This document shows, piece by piece, positions 18,254 to 27,241 of a DNA stretch of 64,000 nt (position 1 is its first letter; the number at the start of each line of letters is the position of its first letter). The notes beneath the pieces were generated by a model, which did not search any database, was not told the DNA's origin, and saw only the letters and a list, made by a program, of their open reading frames with translations. Origin of the DNA: Streptococcus cristatus (GTDB taxonomy: Bacteria; Bacillota; Bacilli; Lactobacillales; Streptococcaceae). The position numbers were made by a program, and so were the translations under genes. The stretch lies in assembly GCF_003943465.1 (NCBI RefSeq), contig NZ_RJPR01000001.1, forward strand, positions 269,843 through 333,842, in the 5' to 3' direction.

Positions 18254-20449
18254 TTAATCTCCCTCATACTTAATAGTCGAGCCATTCATGTGCTTGACCC
18301 GAGCTGATATTTCCTTGTGGCGACCATTAACCATCGGACGGGCTTGCGGATTTCCTAAGTAACCGCAGGTCCGCTTGACCACGTCGACCGTCTTGGGATC
18401 GCTGTTGCCACAGTTTGGACAGGTGAAGCCCCGCTCGGTTGGCGTGAAATCTCCTTCAAAGTCACACTTGTAGCAACGGTCAATCGGCGTATTGGTTCCC
18501 AGATAGCCAACCCGATCATAGGCATAGTCCCAGACAGCTTCCAGCGCCTTGGGATTTTGCTGAAGAACAGGGTATTCACAGTAGTGGATAAATCCGCCTG
18601 AGGCTCCCACTTCAGGGTAAATCTTCTCAAAGTCCAGCTTTTCAAAGGGCGTTGGATTCTTGCGCACATCGTAGTGGAAGGAGTTCGTATAGTATTCCTT
18701 GTCAGTAATATCCGGAACGACCCCAAACTTCTCTGTATCCAAACGGCAGAAGCGGTCGGTCAGGCTTTCAGATGGTGTCGAGTAAACAGAGAAGTGATAG
18801 TCGTACTGCTCTGACCATTCTTCCACCCGGCGCTTCATATCTTTGACGATAGCAATCGTAAAGTCCTTGGCTTCTGGATTGGTCTCCCAATTACCGCCAT
18901 AAAAGACTGCTGCCACTTCATAGAGCCCGATATAACCTAGGGAAACCGTCGCACGACGGTGAGTAAAGAGCTGGTCTACTTGATCATACTTGCCCAGACG
19001 TTGGCCAAAAGCCCCATACTGATAAAGAATCGGTGCATTGGCTGGACTGGCTTCCTTGGTCCGCTCCACACGGTAGACCAAAGCATCTTCAGCGATATTC
19101 ATCCGCTCGTTAAAGATTTCCCAGAATTTATCCAAATCCCCCTCGGATTCAAGCGCAATCCGCGGCAGATTGACAGTAACGACACCTAGATTCATACGGC
19201 CAGAGTTGACTTCCTGCCCATTTTCATCCTTCCAGCCTTGTAGGAAAGAACGGCAGCCCATCGGTACCTTGAACGATCCAGTCAAGTCGATAATCTTGTC
19301 ATAGGAAAGGACATCTGGATACATGCGCTTGGTGGCACACTCCAGAGCCAGTTCTTTGATGTCGTAGTTAGGCGTTCCTGGCTCAAGATTAAGCCCACGC
19401 TTAAGGGTGAAAATCAGCTTAGGAAAAATCGCTGTGCGGTGCTCGCTTCCCAGTCCCTTGATACGGATATTGAGAATAGCCTTCTGAATCTCCCGCTCAA
19501 AGCGATTGGTCCCCAAACCAAAGCCCAGCGAAGTAAAAGGAGTCTGACCATTAGAGGTAAAGAGGGTATTGATCTCATACTCTAGCGACTGCATGGCATC
19601 GTAGATGTCCTTCTTGGTCTTCGCCCAGGCGTACTCTTCCTGCTTATCCGGCAAAACCCATTGCTCTGCATCCTTGAGATGCTTTTGATAATTAAGCTCA
19701 GCATAGGGCGCCAAGACTTCATCAATTCGATCGGCCGAACAACCGCCGTACTGGCTGGAAGCTACATTGGCAATGATTTGCGAGATTTGCGCTGTCGCAG
19801 TCTGAATAGACTTGGGACTCTCTACTTCTGCATTGCCAATCTTGAAGCCATTTTTCAGCATGCCGTCAAAGTCAATCAAACAGCAGTTCGTCATTGGCGT
19901 ATAAGGGCTGTAGTCCAAATCATGGTAGTGGATGTCCCCCTTCTGGTGGGCATTGGCCACATGAGGCGGCAGCATCTTAAGCCCAATGGACTTGCCGACA
20001 ATCCCTGCGGTCAAATCCCGTTGGGTATTGAAAACATCGCTGTCTTTATTAGCATTCTCATTGACCACCGTACGATCCTTGTTGAGAAGCTTGTCAATGG
20101 TAAAGTTGATGTCTGTCGCTTTTGAACGCTCAAAATCCCGTTGGGTGCGGTAAGTGATGTAGTTCTCTGCAATGGCATATTCCTTGGCATTCAAAAGCTC
20201 ATGCTCAACGATGTTCTGAATCTCATAGATTTTGACATACTTAGCGAAGCGACTAGAAATCTCGGCCACAACACGGTCTGTGATGGTTTCGAGCTTAGCT
20301 TCCAGCATAGGCGTCATGGGACCAAGGTCCTGAGCCGCTCGTACCATAGCCTTATAGATCTTAGTCACATCAAAAGCTACTCTCCGGCCGTCTCGCTTCT
20401 CAACGTAGATGGTAGGCGCTGTATCAAATTTTGCTTCTCTTAAAATCAT
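18254..20449 (-). CDS. nrdD: NrdD anaerobic (class III) ribonucleoside-triphosphate reductase
   Basis: 731 aa from the ATG at 20449 (MILREAKFDT); GTG codons at 20458 and 20452 extend the frame but AGAGG fits the ATG better. An N-terminal ATP-cone (YVEKRDGRRVAFDVTKIYKAM) is followed by the glycyl-radical reductase body. A C-terminal zinc site (CYKCDFEG...CPNCGN) and the radical loop RTCGYLG near residue 690 are intact. It reduces NTPs to dNTPs under anaerobiosis, with NrdG as activator. The promoter carries two NrdR-like boxes. Confidence 0.96.
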   Translation of the reverse strand: MILREAKFDTAPTIYVEKRDGRRVAFDVTKIYKAMVRAAQDLGPMTPMLEAKLETITDRVVAEISSRFAKYVKIYEIQNIVEHELLNAKEYAIAENYITYRTQRDFERSKATDINFTIDKLLNKDRTVVNENANKDSDVFNTQRDLTAGIVGKSIGLKMLPPHVANAHQKGDIHYHDLDYSPYTPMTNCCLIDFDGMLKNGFKIGNAEVESPKSIQTATAQISQIIANVASSQYGGCSADRIDEVLAPYAELNYQKHLKDAEQWVLPDKQEEYAWAKTKKDIYDAMQSLEYEINTLFTSNGQTPFTSLGFGLGTNRFEREIQKAILNIRIKGLGSEHRTAIFPKLIFTLKRGLNLEPGTPNYDIKELALECATKRMYPDVLSYDKIIDLTGSFKVPMGCRSFLQGWKDENGQEVNSGRMNLGVVTVNLPRIALESEGDLDKFWEIFNERMNIAEDALVYRVERTKEASPANAPILYQYGAFGQRLGKYDQVDQLFTHRRATVSLGYIGLYEVAAVFYGGNWETNPEAKDFTIAIVKDMKRRVEEWSEQYDYHFSVYSTPSESLTDRFCRLDTEKFGVVPDITDKEYYTNSFHYDVRKNPTPFEKLDFEKIYPEVGASGGFIHYCEYPVLQQNPKALEAVWDYAYDRVGYLGTNTPIDRCYKCDFEGDFTPTERGFTCPNCGNSDPKTVDVVKRTCGYLGNPQARPMVNGRHKEISARVKHMNGSTIKYEGD

Positions 20450-20488
20450 CACAAACACTTCCTCTTCTCAATTAATCATCTACCAAAC

Positions 20489-20567
20489 ATTATATCACTC
20501 CAAAATAAAAAATCAATATGTTGTGGTAAAATTGTTATTTTTTTATTTTAAACACAACATATTGATC
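20489..20567 (-). promoter_or_regulatory. nrdD promoter with paired NrdR-like boxes
   Basis: Minus-strand TATAAT (20489-20494) with an upstream TGA (extended -10) and TTGATT 16 bases before it. Two 16-bp boxes (20511-20526 and 20552-20567) each match the general NrdR consensus ACACWATATATWGTGT at about 12 of 16 positions. They are exact inverted copies over the 13-base core CACAACATATTGA, with starts 41 bp apart (close to four helical turns). The promoter-proximal box covers the -35 region, so repression by NrdR when dNTPs are plentiful is expected. Confidence 0.75.
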
Positions 20568-20569
20568 AA

Positions 20570-22126
20570 TTACTTGATTTGATAAAGCTTGAAGTGATTG
20601 AGTTTTAGGTTCACTTCTTCATAATCTTGAGAAATTTTCTTTTTCACATCCGAAAAGAGTTTCACATCTTTATTGACTAAGATAAACTTTGGACTTGCCT
20701 CATTTAAAGCATTACGCAAGAAAATGCGATTTTCCTCCGTTCCTGTATAAAGTGACGGACTTAATAGAGAAACAGCGGATAAACGCTGCGCTTTTTTATA
20801 GAGGCTAGCTGTACTGTCCCAAGCATAAATGCTATCCTTGCTAGTGCTGTTTTCACGAATATGTTGGGCAACCAGATTTCTCTCTGCTGAAACTCCATTG
20901 GATAGAATATACTCATTTACAAACGGATAAGCTACGAGATAAAGCATCGCAAGCAAAGGCAAAAAGAGTTGCTTGCCCAAATAACGATTCCAGCTAGAAG
21001 CCTGGGTAGGCTTACGGTGGCGTCTTTCATGTCCATCCCTGTCTCCACCTGTATCCAGCCATAAAGCCAGTAATAGCAAGGCAAAAGGCAGAGTTGTCAA
21101 CAATTGATAAGCGCCCTTCTCCGGCAGGCCTAGAACAACAACAAAGCTGATAGGGAGCCCTAGTAGCCCAATAAAGCGCATGCCACGTGCAGCAGTTGGT
21201 TCTTCTTTGAAAGCAAAAGCCGTCATCAACGCTGTCGCAAAACCTAATCCTAGGAAAAGCAAGCCATAATAGAGCAAATGATCGAATATATAGCTGCCAT
21301 TAAGACGAAAAGCCTCTAGAACATAAGTAGCTTGGCTAATCGCCACACCAAAGGAACCATTTAAAACTGTATAGTAACCCAGTGGATAAAAGACTAGAGA
21401 AAAACCTAATAGACCTGCCAGCAACTGATAAAAACCACGCGCTTTTCGCTTGTCAGCGATATTGTACAAGAGCAAGAACAGCGTCGTCAATGAGTAAAAG
21501 AGCAGACTAAAAGCTGGCTCGATTAGAAAAGCCAAGGCTCCAACCATCCCAAAACGAATAAAAGACTCATCGCGGACACGCCCTTGTAAGTACTTCACGA
21601 GATGGTACAAACTCCGAAAGATAAATGGGAAAGCAAAAATAATAGAATAGGTTCCGCCAAATCCCAGTGTCAGCACAAACAAATAGAACAGAATTGTAAT
21701 CTGGCGAGCTAGACCACTTCTAACCGTTATTTGTGAAATTGTCTGGAAGAGATATACTCCTGCCAAGGTCAAAGCCACTACTTGGAAAAGTAAAAACAAT
21801 AGCTGACCCAAAAATAAATTCCCCAACCAGCTTACCAAGTAGTAGAGAAGACCGCTAGTTCCATAAATATTTGCATAGGCAACTTCTCCCTGAGTCAAGG
21901 CCCAGCCAGCATATAGATTTTGTGATTGCAAATTGGTGGCTAAGTTGGTTAGTAGAGGATTGATGACACTGGTCAAACTGACCAAGATACTCCAAAAAAA
22001 TAGTTTTAAAGAAGGAACTGGCTCGATTATTTTCTCTAACCGCCGTCTCTCACTCGTATTTTGCCAGGTTTCTGCGGACATAGATACTAAAATTTCCACG
22101 TTTTCCTGTTGATTTCTATCATTCAT
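20570..22126 (-). CDS. Polytopic membrane protein, GT-C-like layout, in a competence operon
   Basis: 518 aa from the ATG at 22126 (AGGAG 7 bases upstream; an earlier TTG at 22165 is less likely). About 10-11 membrane helices are followed by a C-terminal soluble part (HIRENSTSKDSIYAWDSTAS, FILVNKDVKLF). The first loop (YAGWALTQGEVAYANIYGTS) and the helix pattern resemble GT-C glycosyltransferases, but I do not see the usual catalytic Asp in that loop. It is the second gene behind a cin-box, 35 bases after the 48-aa ORF. Synteny (cls before, nrdD after) matches the pneumococcal ccs4 locus from memory. Function unknown. Confidence 0.8.
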   Translation of the reverse strand: MNDRNQQENVEILVSMSAETWQNTSERRRLEKIIEPVPSLKLFFWSILVSLTSVINPLLTNLATNLQSQNLYAGWALTQGEVAYANIYGTSGLLYYLVSWLGNLFLGQLLFLLFQVVALTLAGVYLFQTISQITVRSGLARQITILFYLFVLTLGFGGTYSIIFAFPFIFRSLYHLVKYLQGRVRDESFIRFGMVGALAFLIEPAFSLLFYSLTTLFLLLYNIADKRKARGFYQLLAGLLGFSLVFYPLGYYTVLNGSFGVAISQATYVLEAFRLNGSYIFDHLLYYGLLFLGLGFATALMTAFAFKEEPTAARGMRFIGLLGLPISFVVVLGLPEKGAYQLLTTLPFALLLLALWLDTGGDRDGHERRHRKPTQASSWNRYLGKQLFLPLLAMLYLVAYPFVNEYILSNGVSAERNLVAQHIRENSTSKDSIYAWDSTASLYKKAQRLSAVSLLSPSLYTGTEENRIFLRNALNEASPKFILVNKDVKLFSDVKKKISQDYEEVNLKLNHFKLYQIK

Positions 22127-22161
22127 AAAAGTTCTCCTTGATTTCCATACTCTATAGTATA

Positions 22162-22308
22162 TCAAAAAGCACTCTTTCTGTCAGCCTTATCTTGGCCCCC
22201 TTTCTCCTCCTGTCTCTTCTTTGCCAAGCGCTCCAAATCGCGGAATCTTAGGTAAACTAGCCGCTCTTCTGGACAAGAAAGCTGATAAATTATTTTTGCT
22301 ATTTCCAT
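22162..22308 (-). CDS. 48-aa late-competence protein (ComX regulon)
   Basis: ATG at 22308 with GGAGG seven bases upstream; the product starts MEIAKIIYQLSCPEERLVYL and ends KADRKSAF with TGA at 22162. It is charged, has one Cys and is probably helical and cytosolic. A perfect cin-box lies 37 bases upstream, so it is expected to be induced only during competence. Position between cls and nrdD corresponds to the pneumococcal ccs4/SP_0200-0201 region as I recall. No known domain. Confidence 0.78.
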   Translation of the reverse strand: MEIAKIIYQLSCPEERLVYLRFRDLERLAKKRQEEKGGQDKADRKSAF

Positions 22309-22344
22309 CTATAATCCTCCTTTGATTCTCTATCCCCTACTTAC

Positions 22345-22352
22345 TATTCGTA
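22345..22352 (-). promoter_or_regulatory. ComX (SigX) cin-box, perfect match
   Basis: Minus-strand TACGAATA at 22352-22345, the consensus combox/cin-box, preceded by a T-rich stretch (CTTTATTT) as in other late competence promoters. It is placed correctly for transcription into the 48-aa ORF and the membrane protein gene. Confidence 0.85.
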
Positions 22353-22430
22353 AAATAAAGGCGAGCGTCGCAAGAAAGTGTCATTTATAGCTTCTTAAGC
22401 AAATCCTCTCAGCGAAAGACAGAAAAAAAG

Positions 22431-22604
22431 GGCTGGGACAAAAGTCCTAGCCTCTCAATTGTCTTTGGATTGTCGATCAAGACGCAGTGGTTGAGTGGGC
22501 TCTACTACGCTGATTTCATCAGCTTTTACAGCCCTACTCAACTGTGCGGAGGTGGGACGACGAAATCGAATTCTAACGAATTACCGATTTCTGTCCCACT
22601 CTCT
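22431..22604 (-). repeat. Dispersed 174-bp 3'-end element, copy A
   Basis: Directly abuts the cls stop codon. Read from cls it begins GAGAGTGGGACAG, forms a long hairpin (GTGGGAC... with AATTC/GAATT), a middle hairpin around GAGTAGGGCT / AGCCCACTC, and ends in GGCTAGGAC-TTTT-GTCCCAGCC followed by seven Ts (22424-22430), an intrinsic terminator. Nearly identical to copies at 26317-26491 and 40344-40517; it differs from them by GATCAAG instead of GAGCAAG in the middle. Confidence 0.9.
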
Positions 22605-24140
22605 TTAAAGTAGCGGAGCAAATAATTGCATGATTTCCTTCAGTAAACGCTGGTACCAGCTATTTTGGAGGGTTTCAAGAGAAATTTCTTTGGAAACATC
22701 AAACAAGTCTTCAAAATCCTGCTTAATGTCCACAATCGATTCTGTTTGATACATAAGGACGGCATTTTCATAATGGTGCACCAGACTGCGGTAATCAAAA
22801 TTAATGGTTCCGACCACGGCTAACTCATCATCCGAAATAACGTTCTTACTGTGGATAAAACCAGGAGTGTACTCGTAAATCTTAACACCAGCCTCCAGCA
22901 AGTCTGGATAAGCACCACGAGTGACTATCTGAATCAGCTTTTTATCAGGAATAAATGGCGTCACTATGCGAACATCCACCCCTCTCATGGCTGCATTTTT
23001 AATATCCTCTGTCAAATCATAGTCAATAATCAAATAAGGAGTCGTAATATAGACATAATCGATGGCTTGATTGATAATATTCTGGTAGACAGCCTTGCCA
23101 ACCTGTTCCTTATAAATCGGCTTGGGCCCGCTCCCGTAAGGGATATAAAGTCCCTTACCTTCCACTCGCTGGCTATCAAAATGATAACGGTCAAAGTCCG
23201 TAATTTCCCCGCGATTGATGTACCAATTCATCAAGAAAAGACGTGTCAAAGCCTTCACTGCTCGACCTTCCAAACGGACACCGCCATCTTTCCAATGCCC
23301 GAAGCGCACGATATGGTTGATATACTCGTCTGCCAGATTGATTCCGCCTGTATAGCCGACTTGCCCATCTACCACCAAAATCTTGCGGTGATCACGATTA
23401 TTATAGGCCACCGTCATCCGCGGAATCACCTTATTAAACTTATGGGCATCAATTCCCATCTTGCGCAGCCTTTTCGTATAATCTCCTGAAAGGGTCGCCA
23501 TACAACCAATGTCATCGTAGAGCAGCTTGACTTCAACTCCCTGCTGGACCTTATCTACCAAAATCTCAAGGACACGATTCCACATCACACCTGGATCAAT
23601 GATATAAAATTCAAGAAAAATGAATTTCTTGGCTGAGCGCAAATCATCCAGCATGGCCTCAAACATCTCTTCACCAAGGGGGAAATACTGCGAAGTCGTA
23701 CCATCATAGACATCCGCATTGTGATCCATACTCAGCAAAGACTTGACAATGCCAAAGGCTGATTTATTCTCCTGCTTGAGTTCGACTCGCAGGTCATAGC
23801 TGTTGTCCTCTCGAAACTTCATTGAGTCCATTTTTTCCAGCTGCTGAATTTCTTTTTTGGAAAGGCGCCGCTCACCAATCATCAGATAGAGCAAGAAGCC
23901 AAAAACGGGCACAACTGCAAACAAGAGCCAAGTCACCTTGCTTTCGGGAGGCATATTCCGATTGACAATCGCCAAGATAGTCCCAATATATAAAGAAACA
24001 ATGACAAGGGCTGACAACCAATTAGGCACCAACAGATTAAAATAGAAAAAGGCCGCAAAAACAAGAAGCAATTCCAATAACATGATAATGATGCTGAAAC
24101 CATACTTGGACATCAGCAAACGAAACTTGCCTAGATCCAT
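22605..24140 (-). CDS. cls: Cardiolipin synthase
   Basis: 511 aa from the ATG at 24140, which has GGGAGG six bases upstream (the frame is open to 24161). Two N-terminal membrane helices and a PLDc_N motif (WLLFAVVPVFGFLLYLMIG) precede two HKD motifs, HRKILVVDGQVGYTGGIN and HSKNVISDDELAVVGTIN, the paired catalytic sites of the phospholipase D superfamily. It joins two phosphatidylglycerols to make cardiolipin at the membrane. Length is typical of Gram-positive Cls. Confidence 0.95.
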   Translation of the reverse strand: MDLGKFRLLMSKYGFSIIIMLLELLLVFAAFFYFNLLVPNWLSALVIVSLYIGTILAIVNRNMPPESKVTWLLFAVVPVFGFLLYLMIGERRLSKKEIQQLEKMDSMKFREDNSYDLRVELKQENKSAFGIVKSLLSMDHNADVYDGTTSQYFPLGEEMFEAMLDDLRSAKKFIFLEFYIIDPGVMWNRVLEILVDKVQQGVEVKLLYDDIGCMATLSGDYTKRLRKMGIDAHKFNKVIPRMTVAYNNRDHRKILVVDGQVGYTGGINLADEYINHIVRFGHWKDGGVRLEGRAVKALTRLFLMNWYINRGEITDFDRYHFDSQRVEGKGLYIPYGSGPKPIYKEQVGKAVYQNIINQAIDYVYITTPYLIIDYDLTEDIKNAAMRGVDVRIVTPFIPDKKLIQIVTRGAYPDLLEAGVKIYEYTPGFIHSKNVISDDELAVVGTINFDYRSLVHHYENAVLMYQTESIVDIKQDFEDLFDVSKEISLETLQNSWYQRLLKEIMQLFAPLL

Positions 24141-24270
24141 CTCAATCCTCCCTCGTCTCATATTTCATCTAGTATAACAATAATTAGCAGCAATTTCAAA
24201 ACTTTTTAAAAGAAAATAGTCTCTAGTCCAAGGTTAAAGGAAGTTCCTGCACTCCATTATCCAAACACAC

Positions 24271-24299
24271 AAAAAGCTGGAGCATCTGTCCAGCCTTTT
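24271..24299 (-). terminator. Intrinsic terminator after the Ser-rich lipoprotein gene
   Basis: Minus-strand hairpin AAAAGGCTGGA / TCCAGCTTTTT with a 7-base loop, ending in a T run. It separates the lipoprotein gene from cls. Confidence 0.8.
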
Positions 24300-24322
24300 G
24301 TAGGATACTCCTTCTTTGAAAA

Positions 24323-24820
24323 TTATTGCTTGGTGAAGACGATTGTGTCGTCATCATCGTTTTCCTGCGATAAATCTTCCAGAGTCAGTTGTTTTCCCTC
24401 TACGCGATAACGCTTAACGTCATCTCCAACGATCATAGTTTGATTAGTTGGATCAACTTGCACCTGTTCAATTTCCTGCTCACCGTCGCGCTCGACTTTG
24501 GTCAGGGTTCCTTTATTTCCAGAAACTTCTAGAGTTAAATCATCACCTTCATGAGTGGCCTTATAAGTCCCATCTAAGTCACTAGCTGCCGTTTGACTGG
24601 AAGCAGAAGCCTCTGAACTACTAGTATTTGCGCTACTGTTTGTATTGCTACTTGCCTTGCTACTTGATGACACTGTCTCAGATGACTGAGAAACAGAGGA
24701 ACTCGCTTGAGATTGAGCTGCCTGATTGGATGGATTTTGACCAGAATTGCCACAAGCTACCAATACAAAAGCGGTCATAGCCGTAAGGGCTGAAAGAACT
24801 AATTTTTTTGAAACTTTCAT
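24323..24820 (-). CDS. Ser-rich lipoprotein
   Basis: 165 aa. The signal peptide MKVSKKLVLSALTAMTAFVL ends in the lipobox LVAC (Cys23). A Ser/Ala/Asn-rich linker (residues ~26-82) leads to a small C-terminal domain (DLDGTYKATHEGDDLTLEVS...VFTKQ) with the look of a DUF4767/beta-rich surface domain. It is anchored on the outer face of the membrane. No enzymatic motif is seen and the function is unknown. It occupies the folC-cls interval also found in pneumococcus. Confidence 0.85.
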   Translation of the reverse strand: MKVSKKLVLSALTAMTAFVLVACGNSGQNPSNQAAQSQASSSVSQSSETVSSSSKASSNTNSSANTSSSEASASSQTAASDLDGTYKATHEGDDLTLEVSGNKGTLTKVERDGEQEIEQVQVDPTNQTMIVGDDVKRYRVEGKQLTLEDLSQENDDDDTIVFTKQ

Positions 24821-24880
24821 TTTGTTTCTCCTTTCTTTGTTCCACTTCTATTTTACCAAACAGGGCTTTCTATGGTCAAC

Positions 24881-26113
24881 TTATACACTCTGGAGGTAGG
24901 CTCGAACCTCTGCAATAAAATAAAGCGAGCCCGTTACAAAAAGAACTTGGTCAGCCGTCTGCTCTTGTTTGAAATTCTCAATAAAAGCTCTATAATCAGC
25001 CACATATTCAAAGTCCGCAGCTTCTGCCTGCCCCACAGATTCTCCGTAGTCAAAGCTAGTCACCGTCACCTGAACCTCTGGCAGAGCCTCCTGCAAATAG
25101 GCCAGCATACCGCTATAATCCTTGCGTTTCAAAGCTCCAAACAGCAGGCTGCATGTCTTGCCCTTCTGTCCCTTGATAAACTCGACCAGACGCGACAAAG
25201 CCGGTAAATTATGAGCACCATCCAAATAGATATTCGGGCTAATTTCCTCTAGTCGCCCCGCCCAATGGGTCTTCTGCAAAGAAGAAGGAAGCAGAGAAAA
25301 ATCAATTTCCCAGTCCATTTGCTTCACAAAAAGCAGAAAGGCCTGCAAAGCCAGCGCTGCATTTTCTTCTTGGTAAGCACCTTGTAATCCCAATACCAAA
25401 TGCGATAAAAGCTGGTCTTTATTCTTAAAAGAACGATCAGAAAACCAAAAATCTCGCCCGTATTCATACAAATCCAAATTCAAGCTTGCTGCCCGCTGCT
25501 CACAAACCCGACAAGCCTCCTCCGGCAAGGGGCCGATGATTGCAGAACGACCTTTTTTGAAAATACCAGCCTTCTGCTCTGCAATCGCTGTAAGCGTCTG
25601 CCCCAAGGTCTCCTGATGATCCAAGCCCACTGAGGTCACCACTGCAACTTGCCCATCCAAGACATTGGTCGTATCCAAAAGTCCACCAATCCCCACCTCG
25701 ATGAGAGCCAGATCAACCTGCTCCTCTCTAAAATAAAGAAAGGCCAGCAAGGTCAAGATTTCAAAATAGGATAGCTGGTCGTGAGTCTTGACCAATTCAC
25801 TCTCCATCTCCTGAATCTGCCGCCCTAAGCGAACAAAATCAGTATCCGAAATCGGCAGTCCATTGATACAAATGCGGTCATGAACACTGACCATATGCGG
25901 TGATGTAAAGCTAGCTACTTTTTTCCCCTGATCGGCAAATAAATTCCGCATAAAAGCAATTGTGGAGCCCTTGCCATTGGTTCCCGTCACATGAATGACG
26001 GGGTAAGCCCCTTCAGGATTCCCCAGCAAATCTACAGCTCTTTGCATCCGCTCCAGGCCTGAACGAAAGTTCAGGCCAATGCGACCGTTCAACCATTTTT
26101 CAATCTCATTCAT
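24881..26113 (-). CDS. folC: Folylpolyglutamate/dihydrofolate synthase
   Basis: 410 aa from the ATG at 26113 (AGGA seven bases upstream; the preceding GTG at 26116 is less likely). The P-loop VTGTNGKGSTIAFM at ~45, the EVGIGGLLDTTNV segment, GLDHQETLG and the C-terminal DGAHNLPAL are Mur-ligase-type FolC motifs. It adds glutamate to folates, and to dihydropteroate if bifunctional, in the cytoplasm. Transcribed alone between two terminators. Confidence 0.95.
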   Translation of the reverse strand: MNEIEKWLNGRIGLNFRSGLERMQRAVDLLGNPEGAYPVIHVTGTNGKGSTIAFMRNLFADQGKKVASFTSPHMVSVHDRICINGLPISDTDFVRLGRQIQEMESELVKTHDQLSYFEILTLLAFLYFREEQVDLALIEVGIGGLLDTTNVLDGQVAVVTSVGLDHQETLGQTLTAIAEQKAGIFKKGRSAIIGPLPEEACRVCEQRAASLNLDLYEYGRDFWFSDRSFKNKDQLLSHLVLGLQGAYQEENAALALQAFLLFVKQMDWEIDFSLLPSSLQKTHWAGRLEEISPNIYLDGAHNLPALSRLVEFIKGQKGKTCSLLFGALKRKDYSGMLAYLQEALPEVQVTVTSFDYGESVGQAEAADFEYVADYRAFIENFKQEQTADQVLFVTGSLYFIAEVRAYLQSV

Positions 26114-26127
26114 CACTTTTCCTATAT

Positions 26128-26180
26128 AAAAAGAGAAGCGAAGCAGACTTCAAATGTGAATCGCCACTCGCTTCTCTCTT
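26128..26180 (-). terminator. Hairpin terminator upstream of folC
   Basis: Minus-strand stem AGAGAAGCGA / TCGCTTCTCT (arms 26168-26177 and 26132-26141) with a long internal region, then TTTTTAT. It would stop readthrough from the ireB operon before folC. Confidence 0.65.
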
Positions 26181-26264
26181 TTCTATTCGTTAGAAAGAAA
26201 CTATCTGTAGCCAAGCTGAGATAAATTCACAAGCTGGCTGATTTTCTAGTTTCTAAGCTCAGGC

Positions 26265-26285
26265 TAAAAAGGTCCCCCGGACCTT
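26265..26285 (-). terminator. Short GC-rich intrinsic terminator
   Basis: Minus-strand AAGGTCC-GGG-GGACCTT followed by TTT, a compact terminator 30 bases beyond repeat copy B. That copy lacks its own T run, so this hairpin may complete termination of the ireB-ruvX-DUF1292 transcript. Confidence 0.75.
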
Positions 26286-26316
26286 CCTCGCTTTCTATTT
26301 TTCAAGCTCAGGCTGA

Positions 26317-26491
26317 GGCTGGGACAAAAGTCCTAGCCTCTCAATTGTCTTTGGATTGTCGAGCAAGACGCAGTGGTTGAGTGGGCTCTACTACGCTGAT
26401 TTCATCAGCTTTTACAGCCCTACTCAACTGTGCGGAGGTGGGACGACGAAATCGAATTCTAACGAATTACCGATTTCGTCGTCCCACTCTC
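26317..26491 (-). repeat. Dispersed 174-bp 3'-end element, copy B
   Basis: Overlaps the TGA of the DUF1292 gene by two bases. Near-identical to copies A and C in the same orientation relative to the upstream gene. Its gene-proximal hairpin is perfect over GTGGGACGACGAAATCG, whereas A and C have GTGGGACAGAAATCG in that arm. No poly-T follows the last hairpin. Confidence 0.9.
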
Positions 26492-26801
26492 ACTCCTCCA
26501 TAAAGCTGTTGAAGACTTCTTCAATCATATCCCACTCTGCATCAGAGTCTTCTGGGATTGGTTCCAATTCGCCTTCTGTTCCGTCTTCATTTTCTGTAAA
26601 TGAGTAAGCTTGGATTTCAACTTCGCCGTTTTCATCTTCTTCCGCATTTACTGGAACTAAGAGTACGTAATTTTTTCCAAACTCTTCTTTGCCATCAATG
26701 GTCAAAAGAATTTCAAATAAATTCTCGTTTCCTTGCTCATCTACCAAGGTAATCAATTCAGGTTTTTCCTGTTCGTGGTCATGGTTATGATCGTGTGCCA
26801 T
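26490..26801 (-). CDS. DUF1292 family protein (YrzB-like)
   Basis: 103 aa, strongly acidic, with a His-rich N-terminus ([15 protein letters not shown]) that might bind metal, then the DUF1292 core ([20 protein letters not shown]...NYVLLVPV). It is the third gene of the widely conserved firmicute operon ireB-ruvX-DUF1292. Cytosolic, function unknown. The stop codon is formed at the junction with repeat copy B. Confidence 0.88.
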   Translation of the reverse strand: MAHDHNHDHEQEKPELITLVDEQGNENLFEILLTIDGKEEFGKNYVLLVPVNAEEDENGEVEIQAYSFTENEDGTEGELEPIPEDSDAEWDMIEEVFNSFMEE

Positions 26802-26821
26802 AATAATTTCCTCAATTCTTT

Positions 26822-27241
26822 CTAAAAATTTCTATCTAGATAATTCTGTAATATCAGCTGAGCCGCCAATTTGTCAATCACTTTTTTGCGCTTGCTGCGG
26901 CTGACATCTGCCTGTTCAATCAGCATGCGCTCAGCAGCCACTGTCGTCAGACGCTCATCCTGATACTCGACTGGAATTTGGAAAAGCTGGGCAATTTTCT
27001 CGCCATAGGCCTTACTCGCTTCCACCCGTGGTCCGCTGGTATTGTTCATATTTTTAGGGAGGCCAAGCACAAACTTGTCCACCTTATATTGCTCGACAAG
27101 CTCTGTCAAACGCTCAAAACCGAACTGCTCTTTTTCCTCATCAATCTGAATGATTTCAAGTCCCTGAGCAGTGAAACCAAGCGGATCGCTAATCGCAACG
27201 CCTACCGTTTTCGAGCCGACATCCAGTCCCATAATTCTCAT
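26822..27241 (-). CDS. ruvX: RuvX/YqgF Holliday-junction-resolvase-like nuclease
   Basis: 139 aa RNase H-like fold: [17 protein letters not shown] (first catalytic Asp at 6), [16 protein letters not shown], and [13 protein letters not shown] (Glu), then a basic [11 protein letters not shown] helix. The family is linked to 16S rRNA 5' maturation and recombination. The start ATG overlaps the ireB TGA by one base. Confidence 0.94.
   Translation of the reverse strand: MRIMGLDVGSKTVGVAISDPLGFTAQGLEIIQIDEEKEQFGFERLTELVEQYKVDKFVLGLPKNMNNTSGPRVEASKAYGEKIAQLFQIPVEYQDERLTTVAAERMLIEQADVSRSKRKKVIDKLAAQLILQNYLDRNF

Noticed and set aside
22851-23489. 212-codon plus-strand frame within cls
   Set aside because: Antisense to both HKD motifs of cls; no promoter or ribosome site.
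26356-26607. Plus-strand open frame giving the same peptide start as one at 40262-40477
   Set aside because: Both are translations of the dispersed repeat; the frame continues antisense through DUF1292 in one case and through DUF3021 in the other.
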